Shown piece by piece: positions 13,401 through 28,400 of a DNA stretch of 64,000 bases; positions within the stretch are counted from its first letter, which is position 1; each line of letters begins with the position of its first letter. The translations under genes and the position numbers were made by a program. A model generated the notes under the pieces. It did no database searches and was not told where the DNA came from. It saw only the letters and a program-made list of their open reading frames with translations. Source of the stretch: Bettongia penicillata ogilbyi. Lineage: Eukaryota; Chordata; Mammalia; Diprotodontia; Potoroidae. The stretch covers positions 1,054,001 to 1,118,000 of the forward strand of contig JAJHZJ010000754.1 of NCBI GenBank assembly GCA_023548195.1, given 5' to 3'.

Positions 13401-16400
13401 CTCAGCTGCTAAGATTCCTATTTAGAATGTTTCTAAAATGTCTTTATCTAAAGTACTATGCTATCTTTGTTTTCCTTTCATAGTGTTCACTTTACATGTT
13501 GTAATGCTTTGTATACTGTAGTGCTATGGTTTTAATAATTGTTAGGCAACTTGGTGATGGAGTCAGGAAGACGTGAATTCAAATCTTGCTTCAGACACTT
13601 AACTTCTCTGAGCCTCAATTTCTTTATATGTAGAACGGAAATAATAGCACCTACTTCCTAGGGACTTTCTAGGGTAGTTCTGAGGTTCAAATGAGATAAC
13701 ATGTAAAGATCTTTGCAAACCTTAAAATCACCATGTATATGCTGGCTGTGTAATAGTTATTAAATTTGTTTATTTTTACAAGGGGGATTAATGCCCTTAA
13801 GCAAAATTGTATATAGTTAGTAAATTTTAATTTGATATCTGTGAAAGAGCTTATAGGACAGAGAAAATGTTAGCATCGGGCACTTACGTTTTTCCTTTGT
13901 ATTTTAGGCAAGTTAGGAAATCCACCTTGAATCCCAATGCAAAGGAGTTCAATCCTCGATCTTTTGCTCAGGTAATCTTATGAATCTGATTGAGATTACA
14001 TAAGTTAGGAAGTAAAGTATCACTAAAAATTGTGCCTTACAGTTTCCTTAATCTTCTCTTTCATTTGTGTAATAATTTATATTTGTTATTAGTTCTTCAA
14101 TTCTTTAAGTTTATTACACTGTTGGAGATAAGGAAGTTATAGCTGCAATGTACTTGATATCCCATGTTTTTTGAAATGTTCTATTTCACAATAGAATTTC
14201 TGATGACTTTTATTTTTTTAAATATATTTTTACAAGCATTTTTTCTCTATCCCTCCTACTACCTGCTTGCCAATAAAAATAAAACACTCATAACAAATGT
14301 ATATATAGCCCAGCAAAATTAATTCACACATTGACCCTGCCCAAAATCATAACTTTTTTTGCATTTACATATTTATTACCTTTCTGGTAGAAGTTGAGTA
14401 GCATGTTTCAGTTTCATTTGTATGGATTCATGGTTTTACTGTTATATTGATTAGAATTCTAAAATCTTTCAAAGTTGTTTTTTTAAAATAATTGTCACTG
14501 TTTAAATTTTTCCCCTGCTTTTACTTGCTTCAATTTACCTCACTTCACAGAAGTCTTCCCAGTTTTTTCTGAAACTCTCCATGTCATATATTTTAATACA
14601 TACAGATTCACTAAAGAAACTTTTAATTCAATCATTAATCTGTATTAAGCACAACCTTACATCTGGATTTTGGCAATCTATTTAAAAGTTTGCATACCTT
14701 TCTGAATGAAGATGATTTTTCTTAGATTCATGTCAAGGCTTTCCTTTTTATTCTTAATCATAAAAGTAAACACTGAGAAAGTAGGTAAAAAAACAGTGTA
14801 TTATTAAAAAAGATCATCTCATTCCATTTGCATAATTGACTCACCTTGTATTTTTTTATAGCCAAAGCCTTCAACCACTCCCACTTCACCTCGTCCTCAA
14901 GCCCAGCCAAGCCCTTCAATGGTGGGTCATCAACAGCCGACTCCGGTATATACTCAGCCAGTTTGTTTTGCACCAAATATGATGTACCCAGTCCCAGTAA
15001 GCCCAGGCGTGCAGGTAAAGCTTCATGGTTGATGTTGAATTTTCTTAAATGAATTCTGAGTGTTGTTTAGTAGCACAATAGAGTGAAAAGCCTATCCCTG
15101 TTGTTTACCTTGGGCATCCTTCAGCTTCAAACAAATTGAGTTTGTTTGTGGCATTGCTTGGATGGTGTGGCCAACGTGAAATATTGTGCAGTTGTTTTCT
15201 TTGGTCCTTTAAAAATTAATAGGAAGTCCTGAGACTTTTGCATACAAAGCTTTTTTTGAGAAATAATTTCTTAGTGGAAACTACATGGAAGGACAACCCA
15301 GGATTGTATTTTTTAATTTGTTTATCAGCATATTATTAACCAGAGAAAAATGATGAAACCCTCAGGAGATAGAAACAAGTGACATTTGACAAAGTTTATA
15401 TTTTGACTTAAAAAATTATGACTTGTAAATATAACGCAGGGTTTTTTTTTTATTTAAATGAGAGTAAAACCTAAAATTTTCTATTTTTTTCTCACAAGCC
15501 TCTATATCCTATACCTATGACGCCTATGCCAGTGAACCAAGCCAAGACATATAGAGCAGGTAAAGGTGAGAAGAACATTGCCTGGGTTTGGGTTCAGTCT
15601 GCATGTTGCATGATCTGAAGATCTGGATTTGGAAATAATTGGTAAACATGTTGCGGTCCAACCCTTGGTGAATGAACAGAGTGGTGCATTGGAGTGTTTG
15701 AATTGCAGCTTCACCACTTACCTGGTGATCCTGGGCAGGTTCCCCTAACCTCTTCCAGAGCTTTCTGGCTCTAAAGCAGTCCTCCCGTGATATTGGCAAT
15801 AAGAGGACAAGGGCAGTGCATCCTGAAACCAACTTGTGTAGTGTATAAAATTGGAATTCTTAATCTTTTTTGTGTTATGGGTCTTTTTGGTTTATAGCGA
15901 GGTAGTGCTGGGCCTGAGATCAGGAAGAACCGAGTTAATCCCACCTCAGACTGTGTGTATGCTAGCTGTATGACTTTGGGCAAGTCACTTAACTTCTTAC
16001 TGCTTTAGTTTCCTCAGCTGTAAGATAGTGATGATAATACTATCTTCTAGGGTTTCTGGGAGGGTTTGGTGAGATATTTGTACTGCGGTTGTTGTGGGGA
16101 GACCAAATAATGATGCTGTGTCAGAGCCAGGGTGCAATGTGTGTGTGGCTGAGCAGACCAGTATGAACTTAGGTCTGCCACAGGTTGGACACAGATAGTC
16201 CACATGAACAGATGTAGTGAAGATGTCTCTCATTTCCACATCTTATGTTTTCTTTTGAGCTACCTCAGTTCTGCTTCAATCATAGAGTACAGCGCCTTCT
16301 TTGATGTGGACATGCCATGCTGGGCAGTGCTTTGTCCGTGTCTCTCATGTCACTTCATCCATTCCAGAATTCTTCAGAGAGACCTTGAGAGGGTCCTTGT

Positions 16401-19400
16401 ATTGCTTCATCTCACCCCCAAGTGAGGCCTTACCTTGTGCGAGTTTTTGTAGAATAGTTTTATAGGCAAATGTACTTTTGGTGTTTGAACAATATGGCCA
16501 GCCAATTGGAGTATTGCACTCACTGCAGTAGAGTTGGAATGCTTGGCATTTCAGCTTGAAAAAGAACCTCAGTGTCTGGTACTTTATCCTGCCAGGTGAT
16601 CTCCAGGGTCTTCCTGAGACAGTCCGAATGGAAGCGATTCAGTTTCCTGGCATGGCGCTGGTAGACTGTCCAGGTTTCACAGGCATACAACAATGAGGTC
16701 AGCACAATGGCTCTGCAAGCCTTCAGTTTGGTAGGCAGCCTAATACCTCTTCTCTTCCACACTTGCTTTCCTTTCCTTTCTAAACACTGAGTTAGCTCTG
16801 GCAATGCTTGTGTCAATCTCATTATCAGTGTGTATATCCCTGGAAAGTATACTGCCAAGGTAAGTGAACTTATCCATAGTATTCAGATTGTCTCCATTTG
16901 CTATAATCAGTAGTTCTGTGTATGACTGGTGTGGTGCTAGCTTGGGGAGAACCTGTGCCAAATTAGCACAAGCAGCAGAGAAACAATCCATACTCTATTT
17001 CTATTGCATTTCAGCCTCAAAGGCTGCATTGAGATCACAGTCATCTGTGAACAGAAAGTCACATACCAACTGTCTGTCCACTTCAGTCTTGACTTGTAGC
17101 CTTTCCAAGTTAAATCATTTACTGTCAGTGCAGGAGCTGGCCTCGATGCCATTTTCATCCTCATTGAAGGCGTCTCACAGCGACCACACATCCTTGTTTC
17201 ACTCCATCGGTGACTGGGACAGTGCAAGTGCATCATTCATCATACAGAACCTGTACTATCATGACACTGACCCACAATACTGACGAACTTCTCTGGTCAA
17301 TTTTTGCCATGATTTTTCCCAGGCCCTCACAATTGACAGTATCACAGACCTTGGTCAGATTCTGCTCCTGCCATTTCTCCTGGAGTTGTCAGGCAGTAAA
17401 CCCCAAATCAGTTGTTCCTCAGCCTTTCTGAAGCCACTCTGGCCCATCTTCCAGGAAGGATCAGCCTATTAAAGAGGACTGTGTCAAGAATCTTGATAGC
17501 AGTAACTAAGAGAGGGTGGCGGGGGGGCACCTTCTCCCCTTGTGATTGTCATAGGTAGGACAACCTTTTTTCTTTTCCTGTAGTTTGATTACGGGGTGGA
17601 ATCCCACCTGCCATGGCAGGGGTTAGGGGAAGCAGATGATTTTTAGGGCACCTTTTAGGGGCTGAGCTTCCTTGCACCAGGAGTTGAACAGTGCTATCTT
17701 TTAAAAAAAAAAAGATTGACTCAAAGCACTTGGGGGAAAGGAGTTCTGAATCCCACTGCTGTTTGAGTCCAGTGAAGATGTGACCCTGTGGCTTGGGCCT
17801 CCTGCATTCTGGGTTAGGCCTGCAGCTGCCCCGCTTTAGCGTCTGTCTGTTGCCATGGTTCCTAGGAGGCATTCTATCACTTTTATTTATTAGTATTATT
17901 GTTAGGCTGGCTAAGTCTGTGGGACTCCCTTCTTAGAACAGTATGTCTGTGAAAGATACTAAATTTGAGTTAGAGGTTAGCAAAATAAAGATGTAATTTT
18001 TTTCCCATCCAGGTTTATAGATATATTGAATTAAGGAGTCTGTGGATCTCAAGTTAAGAGCAACTATTATTTGATTGATGAAAATGTTCTCATAAAAATC
18101 GTATAGATGTGTCTTAAAGAGAAACTTTTAGGCTGCTGAAAAATTCTGCAAGACTTAAATTAACTACCTTGCCAATAGGGATACCATGATTTTCTACTGT
18201 ATTACTAATGATCCCTTTTCTTATTTGAGAAACAGAGGGAGTAGTTAATAGGGAATAGTTCTTTGCAGAAATAAGATAAAGTTGATTTCAGAATATTTGA
18301 TGATGAAAATGTTGATATTTGGCTCTTATAATTTTACTTGCATTTTCCTAGTAATAGTATTAGCAGTTGAATATTCAAGTTTGAATTAAGAGTAATTTTG
18401 TAATTTCTACATGAAATTTTTTAGTAGATTTGCAGAATCCTTTAGAAAGCTCTCATACCCCTAGGGCTTTTTTCCTTATCCTGAAAAATTCTACCTTTGG
18501 CTTATAAATATTTTTTAAAAGAAGATAAAGAAAGTGTTTGATATTCATTTCAACAGTTGTGAATACAAAATCAATGTGATCCATTATTGCTTATGTTCTA
18601 ATGAAATGGTTCATGTTTTCCTGCTTAGACTTTAAATTCTCAATACAATTTCTAAAAACCATTTAAAAAATTTTTTGTGAAGTTGTACTTTATCAGAGCA
18701 TCCTATTTTCAGTTCAAGGAGTAAAAGAAGTGTGATGCCAGAACACAGGGCATTTGTGACTCAGGGTGTGAATGTGTTGAGAGGAAGAATCAAACCTTCT
18801 CTAATCACAGTCAGAAAAGTCAGACATCGGCCTGTTTCCTTTGATTCATGTACAAAAGAGTTTCCTCTTTTAAAAAAAAAACAAACCATTTTAGGGTTAA
18901 CATTGGGCTTAGTTATGCTCTCTGAAAGAGTAAATCTTTTTTTTTTGTTCATACATATATTTTTTTCCTTTTATATGTGGAAAAGCAGCATAGACTTCAG
19001 AGTTACAAAAATCTGTATTGATTTTCAGCTCTGCATCTTACTAGCTCTATGAACAATCCATTTCCAAACACTTATTAAACACCTGTTAATGACCCAGGCA
19101 TTGCTCGGCCCTGGGGACCCAAAAAAAAAGACTCCCTTCCCTCAAGGAACTTACGATGGAATGGACGAGCCATCTGTAATCTCTGTGCATCTGTTCCATG
19201 ACCTGCCTCCCTGACAGGGTTCTTAGATGGAGGATGTTCTGGAATCTGTCAACCCTTCCCTAAGGGCTTCTCCCATTCTGTCACCTTTGAGTCACCTATG
19301 ATTTTTATTCTTGTGAGATCATCGTGCATCATGGGCGATTTTTTTGAGAATGAAGGATGGAAATGAGTCTGATCTTGCTTATTTCATTTGGTGTAGGAAG

Positions 19401-22400
19401 CTCCCGGGGAAGAAATGCAGTCTCTCACTCTTTGATTCCCTGTAGTTGTAGCATTCCCTGGGTCGCTAAGAAGTCAAGGCACTTACCCTCCCTCACACGG
19501 CCAGGCCACATCAGAGCAAGGTCTTCCCGATGCTGAGTTCCCATTCTCTTTCCCCTGCAGCACATGCAACTTGTATTGGCGGGACATAGGTGCCCCTGCT
19601 TTTTAAAGACTCAGAAGACAGGCTTGGGGCGGGGGAGGTCACAAGCAGCTTGGGACGCTGAAAGCACTTTACTTCAGGATTCCAGAGCTGCAGTCTAGGG
19701 GCAGCTAGAGAACAAAGTAGATAGAGTGCCAGGCATGGAGTCAGGAGGACCTGAGTTCAAGTCTGGTCTCAGGCACTTAACTAGTTGTGTGACCCTGGCA
19801 AGTCACTTAACCCTGATTGCCTTAAAAAATTTTTTTCCTTCTCCAGCATTTCTCAGCTGTAGTCTAATCTATTGTCCTCTTCCAGTTCAAGTCTGCCCAG
19901 ATTACTCTTTAACTATTATAAGTGCCAAAAAATTTTAGACTGCTGGTCTAATTGAGTGGGCTACTCATCAAATGTCCAATGAGAATCATGTGTCTTTCCT
20001 TTCCTTAATTTATATAGCATGTGCAGATCATAGTTGTAAACAGTTGAAGTCTCATGTAATGAGTGATCAAAACTTGCTTTGTTCTTGGACATCATTAGCA
20101 ACACAAAAATAACATCGAACAAATTTAATAGACAAATATCTGTTTCTTTAATTGGGTGTATATATCATAGCCTAAACATAGCTTTTTGGTGGTGTTGAAA
20201 AATCAGTCACTCTTTCACAGTAGAAAAACCGTGTCAGGAAGAGCTATTTCTAACAAAGCTGCTGTCTTTAAGAATAAAGAAGGACAAAAAATCAAAATTG
20301 ACAACAGATTGATGCAAACTGTGTTCCCAGGGGATGTAAGCTACAGTGGTCATGCCATTGGAAAAGGTAGCAAAAATCCAAAATCCTCCAGAAGCAGTAG
20401 TAATTGAAGAAGTATCCGGAAGTGTAAAGGGCACAAACTTGGTTGAGGTTGGCTTTTTCAACTGAATGTCAAATTCTTTGAAGATTCAAAAGCTATTTCT
20501 TTGCATCACCTGTTCCACAGTATGGTTTTTGTCTAATCATCTTTAGTATATAGCTTAGATACAGCCAGCTGTTTCTGAGAATTTAACCATTAGAAGAGAA
20601 ACAGCAACGTCTTCATCAGCTCATTCACTGTATTACACATTCTGCCTTGGAATCAATGTCACAAGCAGAAAGTAAGTGATGATTGCACTTACGCATCATT
20701 TGACTAGATTGGAAAAGGAGCAGAACACTCAGTAGGCAGCATTGGAAAAGTGCTATCAGATATTGCAGAAAATGGAAGACCTCGATTCTGCTCAGTGTCT
20801 GCCTCCTGAATCTTGCTGATCAGACTCGTGGGACCCTGCTTGCGACTTCTCCCTGGTTAGGTTCTTCTAGCTTCTGCAGCATGGATGAAGGGAGGGACAG
20901 TTTGCATTGGTAAATAAACTAAATCAAGTGATGAACATTAGAAAGGGTAGAGAAGGTATCAGTCTGGACAAGTCTTTGGTTTTCTGGGATCTGAAGTTTA
21001 AAAAATAAAGCATCAGAGGCAGACAGACAGACAGGATGAGACAGAGCTTGGTCATGTAATAGAGGGGCAACTTGTGAGTGTTGGTGTTTTCTTCCCTTTC
21101 TTTTTCCCTTCTCTTCCATTTCTCCCCCTTAGATTCTTTTCTAATAATAAATTACTTTTTTTTTCTGTATCTGCTTAATATTCTGTGTAGGGTACTATAT
21201 TCAAAGGTTGTATAAACCTAGTTTGGCTTTACTGGTAATTTTGGTAGTATGTTTTTCTTGTTTCTCACAGTATAGAAAAAAATATAAACATTCCTCAGCA
21301 TTTAACATCTTTCTCCATTGGTGGTAAAACTCGAGCCATTTAAAATTCATTTAGTACATTTTAAAATTGTGGATCATTTTGGGCAAATAATCCCTCACCA
21401 AAGGGGCCAAACTTGTTGGTGAGTACTTAGCTAAAGTGTTCCTCATAATAGCAGTCTGTTATTAGATCTGCCAACAGTTACCTCTATGCCATGAGAAAAC
21501 ATTGGTATAGGAGTTTCTAAATATGTCTTAATAAACCATACTTTTTAATATGTCTAACTTAATTGCATAAGGGAGGGAGTAAGCACACTATGGACCAGAC
21601 AGCTGTGCTAAGCTCTTTCACCATTCTGTGATTTAGGTATTATGATTACCATTTTATAGATGAAGAAACTGAGGTAGACTGAGAGCTATTAAGTGTCTGA
21701 GGTGGGATTTGAGCTCATCTTTGTGATTCCAGGTCCAGTGTGCTATCTGGTGTACCACCTACTATCTCTAAAACAAGCAAACTTTGTCATTTTGTGCGTG
21801 TGTGTGTGTAAATATATGTACATAATAAGAAAATAACTTTGAATCTTTTTCCAATTTTATTTCCTTACAAAATGGTACAAAAACACAAACATAACAAAAT
21901 CATGCGAAAAAAAACAATATATATTGCCACACCAGACAAAAACAGTCTTCTCCCGTCCCCACTCTACACCCTCAGCTTCTACGTCTTTAGGCTCATGAGA
22001 AAGTTATTTCCTAATGGAAATTTGTCTTTTGTAGTACCAAATATGCCACAGCAGCGTCAAGATCAGCACCCCCAGAATACCTTGATGCACCCTGCCTCGG
22101 CTGCAGGCCCCCCAATTGTGGCGACGCCTCCAGCCTACTCAGCACAGTACGTGGCCTACAGCCCTCAGCAGTTTCCTAATCAGCCTCTTGTTCAGCATGT
22201 GCCACATTATCAATCTCAGGTGAGTCTGTCCCTCCTTAACTGTTTTCATTTTCCTTCTTTCATTTAAATCATAAGCATCATAGGATAGGTTCTTATTTCT
22301 CACAATACTACTTTTATCTTGTGCACTTAATAGTGAAGATTTCCCTTTCTGTTCCTTATCCCAGATAAAATGATCACTTAGACTGGAAAAGAGAACTTCA

Positions 22401-25400
22401 GTTTTCTTTTTTAATTTTTTTGCGTGTGACAAGCTTGATGCTTTTGAATGACTTAATTTATTGTACAGTATAGCTTCTGAAGGGTGTTTTTGCTGTACTT
22501 TCTCACCTTTATCACATAAAACGTTAGATTTTCTTGCTTTTTTTAGTAGATAGCAATGATCCATTTAAAAGACTTAGGAAGAAGGAATTTTTTTCTTTTG
22601 TTTAATAGTACTGTGTAAATGTTTATTCCCTTTCCTATATTAAGTGAAGTCTCTTTCTGAAATGATAGTTTGTGAGAAAAGCTATGTAGTGAAGAGTCTT
22701 GACATCTGAGTCATTCTATTTTGACATGTTTATGGGTTTTTTTGTTTGTTTGAACACAGCATCCTCATGTCTATAGCCCTGTAATACAGGGTAGTACTAG
22801 AATGATGGCACCTCCAGCCCACGCCCAGCCTGGTTTAGTATCCTCTTCAGCAACTCAGTATGGTGCTCATGAGCAGACACATGCAATGTATGGTAGGAAA
22901 TGTTTTTATGTTCATATCGTAAATTGTATGAGATGATTTTTAATCTCTTTAAAGCTCTGAAAGTGACTGTGATTTTTAACAATTATGTGACATCCCAGAA
23001 CATTAAGGATTAGTAAACTGTAGAAAAATGAATACAATTCACCTACCTGGTTTGCTTTATCACTCTAGGCAAATCACCCAATTTCTCTGTTTCATCTGTA
23101 AGGTGCAGGTAATGATACTTCTCACTTCCTTTTCCTTAGGATATTAGTACAGACATGACAGCATATATAATGTACTACATATTTTATTTTTAAAAGGTAC
23201 TGTATAAGTCAAAATATTACCGTTATCACCATCTTCATCCTTTGATTTTCTAATTAAGGCATGCTTAAAAGTGATTTACTATAAAATGATATTGAAATGA
23301 TGGGAAAAAGAGTCCCCAAATGTAGATGCACATTTTAGGCTGTATATCTCATTGAATTCTAATGGGACTTAAATATTTTTAAAGCCTATGAAAAAATGGA
23401 AGAAAATGGAATAATGTACTCATCTCTATTTTGAAAGATAAATGACTTTTTAATATTCAGCAATAGAAGGATTTATGAAACCTTAAAAAAAAAAAAGCTC
23501 TCTGTAGAAGGATTTAAATGCAGAAGTTTTTGTAATTAGAAAAGACTGGAAGCAACCTAAATGTCCGGATGGAAAGTACTAAATCAAATGTGGTACATTA
23601 ATGGAATTGGGTACTGTGGTGTGAATAAGATTGATAAGTAAAAGCAAAATACATAAACAAAATATAAAATACTGAAAAGTCTTCTATGAAATAACAATGA
23701 AAAAAATCAGAACCAGAAAAAATTACCTACACTCAAACTAGAAAAGTACACTGAATTTAGTTTACACATACAGTGATTAAGGAAGGTTAGTTATAGTAAT
23801 GTTCTTATAAAAAGTTTATAACAAATCATTTAATTTTTTAAAAAGTCACAGATGTCACTGATAGCTTTTGATACTGTTGACATAATGTCAGGATACTGCA
23901 TCAGATGTAAATAGCATAAAAAGATTGGAGTTTCTGTACATTTTGAGACTGGCATTTTGGTGTCTTGAAACATAATATTAATAAATTTAACCAAAACACT
24001 TAATGCCATGAGTATACATTAGAATAAACCATAGAGCAAAATGTAAAGTGTGTAATCTTAATCACGTATATAATAGTGTTTAAAAACAGCAGTCTTAGGA
24101 TAGGCATTTATTTGAGCCAACACATCAACTTTCTCTTTTTGAAATTAATGCAAACTATTAAAAATAACATTTAAAGTAAAATTTCTATTTGGCTTTGTAT
24201 GTTGTAATTGGATTTACCAAATATCCAGAATTTCAGAGATAAAACCAGATTATTGAAATAATTTATATACGTTTCAGTGATACATTAGCTCTTATTTGAA
24301 AGTGGGCATCCACATTATGGTTAAATGTAGTCATTACCATATAAAAATACCCATGATTACATTTTTTTAAAAAAATCAGTCCTTCAAAGGTTTCTCTTAT
24401 GTGGGTTCCTCCCTATGCCGATAAAGATGTCAGCCCCCTCAGTACCTTAGTAATCCATCTTCTTGAATTGTTGTGACTGGAAAAACAATGATTTATTTGC
24501 CAATCCTCTAGTGAGGAGTCTTTTTTTAATATAATTGGACTTGTCCTTAGATGACAAATGTTGCCTTTCAACTTGACTGTTTAAACCCCTTTTTAGAATT
24601 TGTACACTGCTGGTACAGCCTTTGGAACCCAGGATTTTAGTGGTACTTAAGGCAACAAAATTTGTTTTAATTCCAAGTCTAAAGTTTGAAAAAGTATGTT
24701 AGGAAAGGAGATTTGCTAAATTACAATAACAATATAATAATAATAACTTATTCTTTGTGCTCTTGTTTGACTTAAGCTAATAGAAGAACAGAGTCATTGA
24801 TTCTACTTCTGATGAACCTGTTCCAGTGTCATTTTAACTATAACATTTATGGAACCGCAGGCAACTTTTTGTTTCATGTGACTTCTTTTCATTGTCAATA
24901 GAAAAATACAAGTTTGGACATAGACAACTATTTAGGGCTTCTCTAATAGGATTTTTATGACAGGATCTGACTTAGAAAGCAGTTTACTGAATCATCTTCC
25001 ACTTTACCATTTACAAATTCTATTTCTCACCCATGTGAGAATCAAAGTAGGTGAATGTTGCTCAGGCTCTATGATAATAGTTATTATTGAGGGGTAAGCA
25101 GTTGGGGTTAAATAACTTGCCCAGGGTCACACAGCTAAAAAATTCTTAGGCTATATTTGAACTCTGGTCCTTCTTCCTCCACAATTGGAGCAGGCTCTAT
25201 AATTCAATTCTTAATTGAATCCATTTCTAAACCAAATTGTCTTTAAGATCTCATGGCATAAAATCTAAAGCAACTCAACCTTTTGGTTCTTATTCTCAAT
25301 ACTAATGTATTTAAATCAAACCATACAGAGTCTATTCTAAAAGCAGTGCTTCTTGATGCACTTTGTGTGCTCCAGATTATTTCCTTACATGTTGAGTGGA

Positions 25401-28400
25401 CATCAGATTGCAAGGGGAAACAAGGTTTTCTGTACTATTTCCTTTGGCTTCCACTCTAATCCTGGTCAAAATCAGTCTTCAGGATTTGTTTTAAGATGGA
25501 TCGTATATTTGTGTCACTGCATTTGTCATTTTATAAGCTGTCTTTTACTGCTGTACTTTTGGTAGATGGCACCATCATCTTTGGGGTGATTAGACGATAA
25601 GCACTTGAGTAGTATGGATTGTAGATGTCATGTTCTTAACAGTGTCTTTAATAAGTGATTAGAATTTGTTCAGATGCTGCTTATATTATCACTTTGGCTT
25701 CCTCATTGCAACAGCATATCATGTACTATATAAACCCTGATTGAGATCTAATTGTGAATTTTTATACAGCTGAATTTTTCCAGAATTTTAAACCTCCTTT
25801 GCTCTTAGAAGGTCACCATTGCATTGCCATCCACTTATTTTCAGTCACAACAATATTGTGTAGATGAAAGTTAATAGGCCCTGTAGTCCATGTGTTCTTT
25901 AATCTTCATCGCATATTTTCTTTGTCAAATTGGTTGATAAACAAGCTCATAAGCTTTTCAGTCAACTGACTTAGTAAATGTTTTATTATTTTAAATCATA
26001 TTGAGATATAGACTCATGAAATACTTTGAATTCTGGCATTTGTTTTCTCTGACATAACCTAAAAAATATGATTAGTGTAATAAGCAGAGATTTTACTTAC
26101 TTGACCTGTCTTTAAAGATCGTTATCAAACTGCTACATTTTTGTTAGTGGCGCTTTGAAGGACTCTAATTTATGATTTTATGATTTCATTTTCTTACCCT
26201 GAAAAGTCACATGGGCAGAGGTCATTAATCTTACTCTGTATCTTCAGGCGTGGGATTCAGTATTAAGTTACTTATCCACTGCCATTGTAAACAAGACATT
26301 GCATATATGTAAAAGCTAGAATTCTTCAAAGAGTTTTCAGTATCACTTTCTTGCAACTTAAGTACTTTTCATCAGCCTTTCAAGTGGTTAAAATGCTTGG
26401 TTTGAAATGTTCAGTGGTGATGTCCTAGCATGTTTTGTGGTGTTTTTGCATGTTAAAAGGACATGTTAATTTCCTACTTACTCTCTCAGACTGCCTCCTT
26501 TCGTTCCCCAAGGTAACCATGTTCTAGTTGTGTGTTGTTAGCTATGGCCTTTTGTAAAGAAAGAAACAATTGAATGTATTTCCTTGCTGCTGACTTTTGA
26601 CTTTCTTCATTTAGGACAGTATGGTTTCAGTAGCATTAGGGTCATCATGGTGAATACCTGTATTTTGAGAGCAGCACTTGTAGGCCATGACATCCCACTC
26701 TGATTGTATTACAGAAAACAAGACTTGTGGGATGTGAAATCAACTTGGTATTAGGTGTTTTTCCCCCTCTTTAATCGCATGAAACAACCATGTCTGCAGT
26801 TCTTTTTTAGTAATTTGAAAATATCGGGCCTATTTACATTGGAATGAGGATTTGGAGAGTCTATGTTCTTGTTATTGGGCTTTTCCTTTGGGTTCCCACA
26901 GTCCAAAGTGAAATCTGGGCAGTGATTGTTTCCTTCGTTGGTCATGGGTGCTCTTCTCATGGGGTCCTCTACCATGTAGGAAAGTGTGAAGAGATGTGTT
27001 TGCATACTAGTTGTTTTAAATTAACATGAAGTTCTTTGGAGCAAGGCCTGATTACATAACTCATTTTCACTTAGACAACTATGTTATATTTTAAATGTAA
27101 TATCTTAACAAGAAAGTCCAAAGAATTCTAAATGTTTTTGAATGTTTAGTTAATTAAAATTTATAATGTACATAGAATGCTCCTCTGAACACTTAATGTT
27201 ACCTTTTTTACCTTATGTGGTTTGTTAACAATACTGTTTATCTGAAAATGTTGCAAGTGGGTGCGCAGATATTGTCAGATTAGATGGAACCATTAATTCA
27301 GTAATTGCCATCTTTGAATATGTATAAATGGCTATATATATCCTTCAAGCGTTAAGCACTTCCCATGGACCAGACTGTCTCAGGTGCTGGGGATAAAATT
27401 GTAAAGGCTAGAGCTACTCTATCCCCTTCTTAGGAGGGATCCCTCTACCTCTGTTTGGTTTCTCTGATACAGCTTGTCTATTGTTCTGTCTCACAAAAGT
27501 GTTCACAGTGAAGTATACTGCCCTGTATTTAGCCACTGGGAAATGTGAGTTCTTGTACATTTTTGTACTATTGATGATGATAAAAGTTATTAAAGTGCCC
27601 ACTGAATGATACCTATAAACTTCTTTTCATAAAGTTAATGTAATGTTCATTATAGATGTCATTTGAGTTAATGTGAATTCTTAGGTAAATATCTTAACTT
27701 TGGTTCAAGATTTGCATCAAAGTTGTTAATCGGTGTTTTGTTATATATTAATTTTATTCCTTTCAATTAGCAAGTCAACATGTGGACCTGGACCACCCCA
27801 GTACAGAAGAAAAGTGACTGTTGGGGCAGTGCCATATAATTGTAGTCAATTTAGTGATAATATTTTCAAGTGCTGAATGTCAGTCATAAAATAAAGAAAA
27901 TTCTGCATGAAAGCAATCTTGAAGAAAGTGATTGAATGTCATCCTTTCCAGAATGTTAGGAAAATGCACACCTAAAAAGGCTAATTTACCTTTCTATTTT
28001 CCAAATTCAGCATGTCCCAAATTACCATACAACAAGGAGACAGGCCCTTCTTTCTACTTTGCCAGTGAGTTGGGTTTTTTATATTAATTTTGATTGTACA
28101 GGAAAACACATTTTAAAGATTATATGTTAGAGGAGTAGACTTGTTGAATAATCTTGTACCAGATAAAGGCATTCATTAACATTCTTAAAGGAAATGCTAA
28201 AGAAAAAAAAAGTCATGATAGCCAGTTTATAAAAGCTGGAGTTAATTGGAAAAGTTATTTAAGACACTAATTTATGTATACCAAGCAAAGATATTCACAG
28301 TCATCAGAAGTGTTGAGTAGTTTCTTGTTCCAAAATTTCAATTGCAGTGAAAAAATGTAAAACCAGTTTTTTTACCTTGTATCAGGGTAAGCTAATTGTG

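Noticed and set aside
15997..16239. Possible zinc-finger gene from the CPTCGR segment
   Set aside because: It is the C-terminal end of the RTE relic and has no intact frame.
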